This document shows positions 23,213-29,622 of a DNA stretch of 31,476 bases, piece by piece. A program made the position numbers and the translations under genes. This DNA is from Dietzia timorensis (GTDB taxonomy: Bacteria; Actinomycetota; Actinomycetes; Mycobacteriales; Mycobacteriaceae), in NCBI RefSeq assembly GCF_020742175.1, contig NZ_DYXM01000271.1, positions 1 through 31,476 on the forward strand, given 5' to 3'. How positions within the stretch are numbered: the first letter of the stretch is position 1; every line of letters starts with the position of its first letter. The notes beneath the pieces were generated by a model that saw nothing but the letters and a program-made list of their open reading frames with translations, was not told the DNA's origin and did no database searches.

Positions 23213-24079
23213 TTATCGCACCTCCACCCTCGCCTCGCGAACTTCGGTGGCGAATCCCGTCGAATCGAACCGCCGCTCGACGATGGACACCGCGCCGGAG
23301 TTCGCCACGGCGACGGCGGTCTGACAGCGGGTCCCGTAACCGGGCATACGCACGAACGGCGCGGACAAGAACCACTCGGAGGTAATGGGCATGCCCGTAT
23401 CGGGCAGCGCGTCGAGCGCCGCGCGGTCCCGCGAGAGAAGTGGTTGCAGTAGCTGCGCCGCCCAGGTCGGGGTTGCTTCGGGCGGACTGGCGTGGTCGCC
23501 GAGTGCCTCGTCACCGGCCGCCGGGCCGGACCATTCGCGCAGCACTTCGCTCACCGCCTTGGCGGCCGCCACCGACTTGGGCCACGGCGTATCGAGCGAG
23601 GCGTTCGACAGCGAATGCACGCCTTCACCCACCTCGCGCGGGCCGGGTTCGCCTCGGTTGGAGGCCCACATGAGCCGGTCCGCGTCGCCCCACAGCACAT
23701 TCGCCGGGCCGTAGGGGGCGAGATCGTCGGGCATCTCGCCGGCGACGCCGAGCAGGGGCAGCCGTCCGCGCGACAGCGCCGCGGGAGCGGGGCTCGCGTC
23801 TCGCACGTTGGTCACCGCCGAGAATTTTCCGCCCGACGCGACCGCGAGCCACGTCCCGCCGGCGGTGCAGTCACGCCCGGCGACAAGCCCCTCCGGCGTC
23901 ATCCCCTGCGAGACACCGTCTGTGGCTGACGTCGGAGTCGCGCCGACCCCCTCGGCGAACTGCGCATCCGTCCAGCGATTCAGGCCGGCGGCGTCGCGCC
24001 CGAAGAACTCATCGCGGTTCGCCGCTACGACCAGCGGAAAATCGGGATGGACATGGCGGGCGACGACGATGAGGCACAC
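23213..24079 (-). CDS. NRDE (TANGO2-like) family protein
   Basis: 288 residues, close to the usual NRDE length. The family is named for its Asn-Arg-Asp-Glu motif, here Asn21-Glu24 in VVAANRDEFF. Cys2 follows the initiator Met directly, as in other members that resemble Ntn hydrolases, and this supports GTG 24079 as the start. Other family features are GRDCTAGGTWLAVASGGKFSAVTNVR and HSLSNASLDTPWPK. Human TANGO2 is linked to lipid and haem handling; the bacterial role is not established. It lacks a signal peptide. It lies downstream of cspA but is separated from it by a terminator. No clear promoter was found. Confidence 0.92.
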   Translation of the reverse strand: MCLIVVARHVHPDFPLVVAANRDEFFGRDAAGLNRWTDAQFAEGVGATPTSATDGVSQGMTPEGLVAGRDCTAGGTWLAVASGGKFSAVTNVRDASPAPAALSRGRLPLLGVAGEMPDDLAPYGPANVLWGDADRLMWASNRGEPGPREVGEGVHSLSNASLDTPWPKSVAAAKAVSEVLREWSGPAAGDEALGDHASPPEATPTWAAQLLQPLLSRDRAALDALPDTGMPITSEWFLSAPFVRMPGYGTRCQTAVAVANSGAVSIVERRFDSTGFATEVREARVEVR

Positions 24080-24146
24080 ACCTCAAGCATGCCCTCCTCG
24101 CGGCCTGCGCGCATCCGTCGGCGGAATCGGGAGTTCGGAAAATAGC

Positions 24147-24190
24147 GAACCGCCCGGCCACTTCGCGAATGCGAAGGTGCCGGGCGGTTC
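24147..24190 (-). terminator. Intrinsic terminator of cspA
   Basis: Two 20-base arms (24147-24166 and 24171-24190) pair with only two adjacent mismatches around a four-base loop. On the minus strand the stem is followed by GCTATTTTCC. It begins 22 bases after the cspA stop. Confidence 0.88.
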
Positions 24191-24211
24191 GACTGAAAGT
24201 TGTGGAGACCT

Positions 24212-24415
24212 TTAGAGCGCGCGAACGCCCATGGCCTGCGGGCCCTTCTGGCCGGTGCCGATTTCGAACTCGACACTCTGGTTCTCTTCGAGGGTGCGGA
24301 AGCCGTTGCCCTGAATCTCCGAGTAGTGAACGAATACGTCAGCGGAGCCGTCTTCAGGGGCGATGAAACCGTAGCCCTTTTCAGCGTTGAACCACTTCAC
24401 AGTGCCCTGTGCCAT
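24212..24415 (-). CDS. cspA: Cold shock protein, CspA family
   Basis: 67 residues, a single cold shock domain that binds single-stranded RNA and DNA and melts RNA structure. RNP1 is KGYGFI (13-18) and RNP2 is VFVHY (27-31). The start MAQGTVKWFNAEKGYGFI is close to mycobacterial CspA (Rv3648c), and the gene has the same neighbours. ATG 24415 is preceded by AAGGAT at some distance. Upstream is an inferred leader of about 170 bases with inverted repeats, a common arrangement for cold-induced genes. A strong terminator follows. Confidence 0.97.
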   Translation of the reverse strand: MAQGTVKWFNAEKGYGFIAPEDGSADVFVHYSEIQGNGFRTLEENQSVEFEIGTGQKGPQAMGVRAL

Positions 24416-24590
24416 GCTTATCTTAAATCCTTCGTCTAACTTGATGTACGGCGCGCGTTAGGTTCTCCCGCGCCGGGCAGAATTAGGTGTAACGAGAAAA
24501 GCGGAGAACCCCCTCGAGAACTCTCCAGCGACATACGTCTACCCGCATCTTGAGATCCTGCATGCGGGGTGTACCGACACAGAAGCTGCG
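24416..24590 (-). promoter_or_regulatory. Inferred structured 5' leader of cspA
   Basis: Two perfect inverted repeats lie between the inferred promoter and the ATG: CCCGCAT/ATGCGGG (24542-24548 and 24562-24568) and GGTTCTCC/GGAGAACC (24461-24468 and 24503-24510). GGAGA/TCTCC (24503-24507 and 24521-24525) competes with the second pair. This could be a temperature-responsive leader. Confidence 0.5.
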
Positions 24591-24594
24591 ACCG

Positions 24595-24622
24595 AAACTA
24601 AGTAGAACATGAAGTTTGGCAA
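24595..24622 (-). promoter_or_regulatory. Putative cspA promoter
   Basis: On the minus strand TTGCCA (24617-24622), 16 bases, then TAGTTT (24595-24600). It is the best -35/-10 pair in the gap between cspA and the helicase gene. The rest of this 363-bp gap (24623-24765) shows no gene. Confidence 0.5.
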
Positions 24623-24765
24623 AGCGAAACCCCTAATTCCTGAAGTTCACTCTAGATACGCCCCCGCAGGCCCCCGAATCCCCCGTTTCGGGGCCGCCAC
24701 GCGTCCTTTCCGGCGCCGTGCGCCTGCCGACGGATTCGGGTTCACGCACCGCACACTCGCCGCGC

Positions 24766-24771
24766 TAACCT
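24766..24771 (+). promoter_or_regulatory. Putative -10 box of a leaderless helicase transcript
   Basis: TAACCT matches TANNNT and is followed by exactly seven bases and the helicase ATG. No Shine-Dalgarno is present; a -35 is not clear. Confidence 0.5.
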
Positions 24772-24778
24772 TGGACGC

Positions 24779-27247
24779 ATGACCCCGCCGAACCTCCCCC
24801 ACCAGGACGAACACTCTCCTGGCGGTGTCGGCGGCGCCGAGCCGACCTTCGGCCGCGAGCTTCTCGACGACGTGCTCCGGGTGACCACGCCGCGCCACAC
24901 CGACCCCGTTACATTCGTCGCCGATCTACCCCCGCAGACATCCACTTTCGGGGAGTGGCCGGAGTGGGTTCTTCCCGCCCTGCGGGATCACCTCATCGCC
25001 GCCGGCCTCAGCATCCCGTACGCGCATCAGGTCGCCGTCGCCGAGAAGGCGCACGCCGGCGAGCATGTCGTCGTGTCGACGGGCACCGCGTCGGGCAAAT
25101 CGCTGGGCTATCAGCTTCCCGCGCTCAGCGATCTGGCCCGTTCCCCGCGGGCGACCGTCTTGTATCTCGCGCCGACGAAGGCACTCGGCCAGGACCAGCT
25201 CGAATCGCTGGTCTCCCTCGTCGACGCCGTACCGGAGCTCCGCGACATCGCGCCGTCCACCTACGACGGCGACACCCCGACCGAGGCCCGCCGCTTTATC
25301 CGCGAGCGTTCGCGCTGGATCGTCACCAACCCCGACATGCTGCATCTATCTGTCCTCGGCCGGCACGGCTCGTGGACGCGGCTGCTCCGCAATCTCACCT
25401 ACGTCATCGTCGACGAGTGCCACTCCTACCGCGGTGTGTTCGGCTCGAATGTCGCGCTGATCCTGCGGCGGCTCGACCGGCTCGCGCGTTCGCTCGGCGC
25501 GTCTCCGACGTTCGTTCTCGCCTCGGCGACGACGTCCGACCCCGCCGAGGCCGCCTCTCGCCTGGTGGGACACAGCGTCTCCGCCGTCACAGACGACGGT
25601 TCTCCACAGGGTGGGCGCACGGTGGCGCTGTGGGAGCCCGCGCTCGTGCCCGGCAGTCTCGGCGAGGGTGGGGCGCCGGTGCGGCGAGCGGCGGCCAGCG
25701 ATGCGGCGCGAATCATGGCGGCACTGTTGCGGCAGGGCGCGCACACGATCACATTCGTGCGCTCGCGTGCCGGCGCGGAATCGCTCGCGCTGCGCACCAA
25801 GGAAATGCTGGGTGACGCCGCACGTCCGCCCTCCCCCGACGATCCGTGGGGCTCGGAACCCTTGGACCTGGGGCTGTCGGCAACAGAATCGCGAGAGCTC
25901 GCAGGCAAGGTCGCCGCGTATCGGGCGGGCTATCTGGCCTCTGAGCGGCGCGCGTTGGAGAAGGCGCTCGGCGACGGCAGCCTCATGGGCGTCGCCTCGA
26001 CATCGGCGCTGGAGCTCGGGGTGGACATCTCCGGCCTCGACGCCGTGATCTCCGCGGGCTTCCCCGGCACGCGCGCCTCGTTCTGGCAGCAGGCGGGCCG
26101 AGCCGGTCGGCGAGGGCAGGGCTCGCTCGTCGTGCTCGTCGCGCGCGACGACCCGCTCGACACCTACCTTGTGCATCACCCGGAGGCTCTGCTCGGCAAG
26201 CCGGTCGAGGCGACGGTGACGGACCCGGCGAACCCGGTGCTCCTCGAAGGGCAGCTGCGCTGCGCGGTGTCGGAGTATCCGATGACTCACGCAGAGGCCG
26301 AGTCTTGGGGTGCGGTTGGCGTGCTCGAATCACTCGCCGAACGTGGGCTCGTGCGGAGGCGCCGCGCCGGATGGTACCCGGGGGTCGACGAGGGCGATCC
26401 GCATCCGGAGGTCGACATCCGCGGCACCGGCGGCGCGCAGGTGACGATCGTCGACGGTTCCGACGGGCGGATCCTCGGCTCGATCGATACCGGCCGCGCC
26501 AGGACGCAGGTCCACCCGGGCGCGCTGTACCTGCATATGGGCGAGTCCTTTGTCGTCGACGAGCTCGATCTGGTCGACAATGTGGCGATCGTGCGGCCGG
26601 AGAATCCGGAGTGGACCACGAGCGCTCGGGAGAAGGTCTCGCTCGACCTGATCGACGAGCTCGAGACTCTCGATGCCGGCCCGGTTCAGGCGTCGTTCTG
26701 CGAGGTGGAGGTGACGACGCAGGTCGTGGAGTTCGAGCGGCGGGACCGCTATGGCCAAATCCTCGAGGTTGCGCCGCTGGACCTGCCGCCGCAGACGCTG
26801 GTGACGAAAGCCGTGATGTACACGGTGACCCCGAAGCTGTTGCGCACGGCCGGAATCGAGGAGGCCGACGTCCCCGGTTCGCTACACGCCGCCGAGCACG
26901 CGGCGATCGGGCTGCTGCCGCTAGTGGCGACGTGCGACCGGTGGGACATCGGCGGGCTCTCGACGGATCTGCACCCTGACACCGGGTTGCCTACGGTGTT
27001 CGTCTACGACGGTTATGCGGGCGGCGCGGGTTTCGCCGAGCGCGGTTTTCGCCGGCTCGCGACATGGCTCGCGGCGACGCGCGAGGCGATTTCCTCGTGC
27101 GAGTGCGAGTCGGGGTGCCCCTCCTGCGTGCAGTCCCCCAAGTGCGGCAACGGCAACAACCCCCTGGATAAGGCAGGCGCGGTTCGGCTCTTACAGGAGG
27201 TCGTCGGCTGCCTTCGCGATGCGGGTGTCGGAGACGTTGTCGAATAA
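24779..27247 (+). CDS. Superfamily 2 DEAH-type helicase with DUF1998 domain (Rv3649-like)
   Basis: 822 residues. The P-loop is GTASGKS (102-108), motif II is DECH (212-215), and the SAT motif is 'LASATTSD'. Helicase-C elements TSALELGVDISGLDAVI and QQAGRAGRRGQGS follow. The C-terminal DUF1998 part ends with a cysteine cluster, Cys774, 776, 780, 783 and 789 (CECESGCPSC), expected to bind zinc. This is the clade of B. subtilis YprA/MrfA and mycobacterial DUF1998 helicases, which are 3'-to-5' translocases tied to DNA damage repair; the mitomycin-repair role is known for MrfA and inferred here. ATG 24779 has a -10 box seven bases upstream and no ribosome site. It sits between cspA and the tad operon, as in M. 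tuberculosis. Confidence 0.94.
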   Translation: MTPPNLPHQDEHSPGGVGGAEPTFGRELLDDVLRVTTPRHTDPVTFVADLPPQTSTFGEWPEWVLPALRDHLIAAGLSIPYAHQVAVAEKAHAGEHVVVSTGTASGKSLGYQLPALSDLARSPRATVLYLAPTKALGQDQLESLVSLVDAVPELRDIAPSTYDGDTPTEARRFIRERSRWIVTNPDMLHLSVLGRHGSWTRLLRNLTYVIVDECHSYRGVFGSNVALILRRLDRLARSLGASPTFVLASATTSDPAEAASRLVGHSVSAVTDDGSPQGGRTVALWEPALVPGSLGEGGAPVRRAAASDAARIMAALLRQGAHTITFVRSRAGAESLALRTKEMLGDAARPPSPDDPWGSEPLDLGLSATESRELAGKVAAYRAGYLASERRALEKALGDGSLMGVASTSALELGVDISGLDAVISAGFPGTRASFWQQAGRAGRRGQGSLVVLVARDDPLDTYLVHHPEALLGKPVEATVTDPANPVLLEGQLRCAVSEYPMTHAEAESWGAVGVLESLAERGLVRRRRAGWYPGVDEGDPHPEVDIRGTGGAQVTIVDGSDGRILGSIDTGRARTQVHPGALYLHMGESFVVDELDLVDNVAIVRPENPEWTTSAREKVSLDLIDELETLDAGPVQASFCEVEVTTQVVEFERRDRYGQILEVAPLDLPPQTLVTKAVMYTVTPKLLRTAGIEEADVPGSLHAAEHAAIGLLPLVATCDRWDIGGLSTDLHPDTGLPTVFVYDGYAGGAGFAERGFRRLATWLAATREAISSCECESGCPSCVQSPKCGNGNNPLDKAGAVRLLQEVVGCLRDAGVGDVVE

Positions 27248-27250
27248 GCT

Positions 27251-27281
27251 TTGATACCCATAGGGGGTACTGGAGTAGGGT
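27251..27281 (+). promoter_or_regulatory. Promoter of the DUF1541 lipoprotein gene
   Basis: TTGATA (27251-27256) begins four bases after the helicase stop. It is followed by a 19-base spacer and TAGGGT (27276-27281). The long spacer contains a CsoR-like dyad. Transcription would start near 27288. Confidence 0.5.
27255..27269 (+). promoter_or_regulatory. CsoR-like (copper) operator
   Basis: TACCCATAGGGGGTA has the form of the known copper-sensing CsoR operator core (TACCC, short A/T-containing centre, GGGGTA). It overlaps the -35 and fills the spacer of the promoter of a His/Met-rich lipoprotein gene. No csoR gene is in the window, so the regulator would act from elsewhere. Confidence 0.6.
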
Positions 27282-27300
27282 GGGATTCGTTGCCCTACTC
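27273..27300 (+). repeat. 8-bp inverted repeat just before the ribosome site
   Basis: GAGTAGGG (27273-27280) and CCCTACTC (27293-27300) are perfect complements around a 12-base loop. The right arm touches the Shine-Dalgarno GAGGAGG. The left arm overlaps the -10, so it is either a second DNA operator or only partly transcribed. Confidence 0.55.
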
Positions 27301-27313
27301 GAGGAGGATTTCC

Positions 27314-27940
27314 ATGCGTCCCGTTCGCATCATGTCTGCGGCCGCCGCCGCGGCACTCGCCGCCGTCACCCTTTCCGCCTGTTCGTCGGAGGAGCCGGCC
27401 GAATCGCACGGCGAGCACACAAGTGCCGAAGAGACTCACGCGCACGCCGATGGGCAGGAGAGCCAGTCGTCGGAGAGCGAGCACGATCACTCCGGAATGG
27501 AGATGGAGCATGAGCACTCCCCGGACGGCGGGCCCGCCCCGGAGGGCATCGAGCCGGCTGCGAACCCGCAGTATCCGGTGGGATCGCAGGTCATCATGCA
27601 TACCGACCACATGCCAGGGATGGAGGGCGCCACCGCGACGATCACCGGTGCGTTCACGACCACCACGTACGCGGTGGATTACACTCCCACCGATGGTGGC
27701 GCCCCGGTCCTGAACCACAAGTGGGTCGTCCAGGAGGAGCTTGTCGATCCGCCGGCGGCTCCGGTCGCCGATGGCACGAAGGTGACCATCGGCGCCGATC
27801 ACATGGCCGGGATGCAGGGTGCCGAGGGAACGATCGCGAGCTCGACAGACGAGACGGTGTACATGGTCGATTTCGAGATGGACGGAATGAAGATGACCAA
27901 CCACAAGTGGGTCGTTGAAAGCGAGCTTTCGCCCGCGTAG
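27314..27940 (+). CDS. DUF1541 (YdhK-type) metal-related lipoprotein
   Basis: 208 residues from ATG 27314; GAGGAGG (27301-27307) fixes this start over an in-frame ATG at 27251 that lies in the promoter. The signal peptide ends in the lipobox LSAC (Cys23). Residues 24-75 form a linker rich in His, Met, Glu and Ser (GEHTSAEETHAHADG, EHDHSGMEMEHEHS), well suited to bind copper or other soft metals. Two DUF1541 repeats follow, each with a DHM-x-GM core and an NHKWVV-x-E-E/S-EL end (DHMPGMEGA ... LNHKWVVQEEL and DHMAGMQGA ... TNHKWVVESEL). Staphylococcal copper lipoprotein CopL, as I recall, belongs to this family. The CsoR-like operator points to copper induction; the job may be metal sequestration at the cell surface. 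It is convergent with the tad operon genes. Confidence 0.9.
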   Translation: MRPVRIMSAAAAAALAAVTLSACSSEEPAESHGEHTSAEETHAHADGQESQSSESEHDHSGMEMEHEHSPDGGPAPEGIEPAANPQYPVGSQVIMHTDHMPGMEGATATITGAFTTTTYAVDYTPTDGGAPVLNHKWVVQEELVDPPAAPVADGTKVTIGADHMAGMQGAEGTIASSTDETVYMVDFEMDGMKMTNHKWVVESELSPA

Positions 27941-27974
27941 CGAGGACGCGGAACGATTTTCGATATCGCCTTAA

Positions 27975-28175
27975 TTAGGACTCGGTGGAACTGGCCTCGC
28001 GAATAATGGGACGGGTAATTTCGCGCCCCTCGGCGAGATCCTTGACCCATTGCTCGGTCTCCACGCCATCGATTTCGTTATTCTTCACGACGATCCGCGC
28101 GAAGGCACGGGCGTCGTCTTCCGTCATTCGCTCGACGATGCTTCGCCGCCTAGAACGCCTGTACCTGACCATCAT
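27975..28175 (-). CDS. Small protein of unknown function
   Basis: Up to 66 residues from ATG 28175, preceded by GGAG. ATG 28172 has better spacing. ATG 28127 would give 50 residues beginning MTEDDARAFARIVV. The C-terminal 45 residues look like real protein: a charged helix, VKNNEIDGVETEQWVKDLAEG, then REITRPIIREA. The N-terminal Arg-rich part (RYRRSRRRSIVER) may be coding or leader. I do not recognise a family; the 'xxWVKDLA' end recalls small helical proteins found beside one-TM proteins in other actinobacteria, but this is a faint memory. It lies 46 bases after the one-TM gene, with a small hairpin between them (28193-28206). The base composition is less GC-rich than in the surrounding genes. 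Confidence 0.5.
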   Translation of the reverse strand: MMVRYRRSRRRSIVERMTEDDARAFARIVVKNNEIDGVETEQWVKDLAEGREITRPIIREASSTES

Positions 28176-28221
28176 TGCTCCACGTCAATTGAGAACTCCG
28201 AAGTTCCTGTCCCACCCTATT

Positions 28222-28563
28222 TCAAGCTTCCTCTGGCGAATGAGAAAACTCAAGAGCCCATTTGCTGAGCAAATTAGTCACCAGCGCACCTAAAATCCTG
28301 CGGTCTTCCAGGTCAACGTCATTACGAGGCCCGCCCACATACTCCTCGCCGAGAACACGGAGAACCGCAATTCCACCATCTGAAACGTCCGTGTCCGGCG
28401 ATTCGAGAAGTTGAACCATCCACGTCGCGCGGCGCCATGCGCGGTCAGAATTTTCGCGAAACTGAGCCAGCCTAGCCGTGCGGAACACGAACCAGACGGA
28501 CACGGTGTTGATCACGGCACTCGCGATGCCGACCGCCAGCGCGACCCACACCGCCGCCGTCAT
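28222..28563 (-). CDS. Small one-TM protein of unknown function, coupled to the tad operon
   Basis: 113 residues from ATG 28563, whose first bases overlap the stop of the TadE-like gene as ATGA. A longer in-frame extension to 28671 is an Arg/Gly-rich shadow. Residues 3-28 are a hydrophobic helix (VWVALAVGIASAVINTVSVWF). A basic helix follows (RTARLAQFRENSDRAWRRATWMVQLLES), and then a charged soluble region that looks helical (DGGIAVLRVLGEEY, LEDRRILGALVTNLLSKWALEF). I know no family for it. In M. tuberculosis this place after Rv3654c is occupied by PE_PGRS genes, so it is accessory. Its coupling suggests it is made together with the pilus proteins, though it may merely have been captured at the operon end. 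Confidence 0.65.
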   Translation of the reverse strand: MTAAVWVALAVGIASAVINTVSVWFVFRTARLAQFRENSDRAWRRATWMVQLLESPDTDVSDGGIAVLRVLGEEYVGGPRNDVDLEDRRILGALVTNLLSKWALEFSHSPEEA

Positions 28564-28916
28564 CCCGTAGTCCCTTCCCACGGGCCTGCCCTTGCGCGCG
28601 CCGTCGCCGACGCCGACAACACCGGGACCTCTACTTCTATGTAGACGTCTCCGCCGCCCGCCTCCCGGCACTCGGCGAGCACGGCGCCGTTGCGAGCCGC
28701 GAGCTCGCCGCCCGAGTCACACGCGGAGAATCCGTCACGCAGCGCGATCGCGGCGGCCAGCGCGGCGAGGTCCGCAGCCGACTGAGCCCTGTGCCTTGCG
28801 ACGACCGCGGCACCGATGTGCGCGAGGCCGACGAAGGCGATGAGGAGCGCCGCGCATGCGATAGCGGCCCACGTGGTCATCGCCCCTGCATCCCGAGCCT
28901 CGGGTTTTCGTCTCAT
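28560..28916 (-). CDS. TadE-like (Rv3654c-type) secreted pseudopilin
   Basis: 118 residues. One N-terminal hydrophobic helix follows DAGAMTTWAAIACAALLIAFVG, and then comes ARHRAQSAADLAALAAA, the hallmark of Rv3654c-type proteins found beside the actinobacterial DUF1998 helicase and tad genes. The expected prepilin-type Glu is replaced by Trp in MTTW, so processing may differ. Two cysteines (FSACDSG and LAECREA) could form a disulfide outside. The start ATG overlaps the tadE stop as ATGA, and its own stop overlaps the next ATG in the same way, so it is tightly coupled in the operon. It is a minor pilus component by inference. Confidence 0.88.
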   Translation of the reverse strand: MRRKPEARDAGAMTTWAAIACAALLIAFVGLAHIGAAVVARHRAQSAADLAALAAAIALRDGFSACDSGGELAARNGAVLAECREAGGGDVYIEVEVPVLSASATARARAGPWEGTTG

Positions 28917-29242
28917 CCGCCAACCCCCATCTCCGCGCGCGACACGGCTTCGGAACTCAGCTCGATCCCGGCCCAGCGCGGCACGCCCGGCGCGTCGACG
29001 CGCACGATCGCGGTCATGGACGTGCCATCAAAGTCGACCGTCACCTCGCCGGGTTTTGCGCCGAGCGAGGCCACGCCGGCATCGGCACCCGCGTCCACTC
29101 CGGCCACCGCCGCCACTCTGGCGGCCTCGCGCGCCGCATCGACGGCGGCAATCTGCGTGAGTAGCGCGGCGAGCCCACCAACCGCCATGGCGAGCACGGC
29201 CACGACCGAGCCGAGCGCGATCGCCGCCTCGGTCGTAACCAT
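28913..29242 (-). CDS. TadE-family pseudopilin (Rv3655c-type)
   Basis: 109 residues from ATG 29242 (MVTTEAAIALGSVVAVLAMAVGG). One membrane helix is followed by AAVDAAREAARVAAVAG and a beta-rich end (KPGEVTVDFDGTSMTAIVRVDAP), as in TadE. The frame continues upstream and encodes VASLAPDAG directly before this Met. That forms a class III prepilin cleavage motif (Gly then MVTTE, Glu at +5) matching the one in the DUF4244 pilin. The true start is therefore probably upstream, yet no ATG, GTG or TTG lies near; a GTA at 29269 overlaps the DUF4244 stop. The N-terminus is uncertain, the rest is not. Confidence 0.82.
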   Translation of the reverse strand: MVTTEAAIALGSVVAVLAMAVGGLAALLTQIAAVDAAREAARVAAVAGVDAGADAGVASLGAKPGEVTVDFDGTSMTAIVRVDAPGVPRWAGIELSSEAVSRAEMGVGG

Positions 29243-29265
29243 GCCCGCGTCGGGCGCGAGCGAAG

Positions 29266-29559
29266 CTACCCGACGGAAGTGTTGAGCGCCCGCTCGAACA
29301 GGTCCTCCAGCGCCCCGGATACGGTGTCCCCGCTGACGATCACGTACAGCAGCGCGGCGAAGGCCGCGGCGGAAAGGGTGCCGATCGCGTACTCGGTGGT
29401 CGACATCCCGTCGTCCCCTGTGATGGCGAGAATCGCTCGCCGCGTGATCGCCTGGGACAGCCGCCGCCTCAGGTTCGTCGGCGGCACGGGCGCGCGACGG
29501 GGCGGTGTGGCTGTGGTCTCCGACGTCATGACAGATGTAGTGGGTGTTGTGGTGGGCAT
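29266..29559 (-). CDS. DUF4244 Flp-like pilin (Rv3656c-type)
   Basis: 97 residues from ATG 29559, with AAGGAA about eight bases upstream. A long Thr/Pro- and then Arg-rich leader (about 51 residues) ends in DDG. Cleavage before Met52 would give MSTTEYAIGTLSAAAFAALLYVIVSG, with Glu at +5 of the mature protein as in Flp pilins. The mature part is only about 45 residues: one hydrophobic helix and a short polar end (LEDLFERALNTSVG). It would be the major subunit of the tad pilus-like structure. It lies 63 bp after tadC. A prepilin peptidase gene is not in the window. Confidence 0.92.
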   Translation of the reverse strand: MPTTTPTTSVMTSETTATPPRRAPVPPTNLRRRLSQAITRRAILAITGDDGMSTTEYAIGTLSAAAFAALLYVIVSGDTVSGALEDLFERALNTSVG

Positions 29560-29622
29560 TGTCGTTTCCTTTCGTAATTCCCGCCGCGGCTGGTCCGCGG
29601 GGGAAGCGTGGGCGCCGGGCGA

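Noticed and set aside
28160..28188. TTGACG as a -35 for an independent promoter of the small 66-residue gene
   Set aside because: No acceptable -10 follows at 16-18 bases; the hexamer at the right distance is GGTACA-like.
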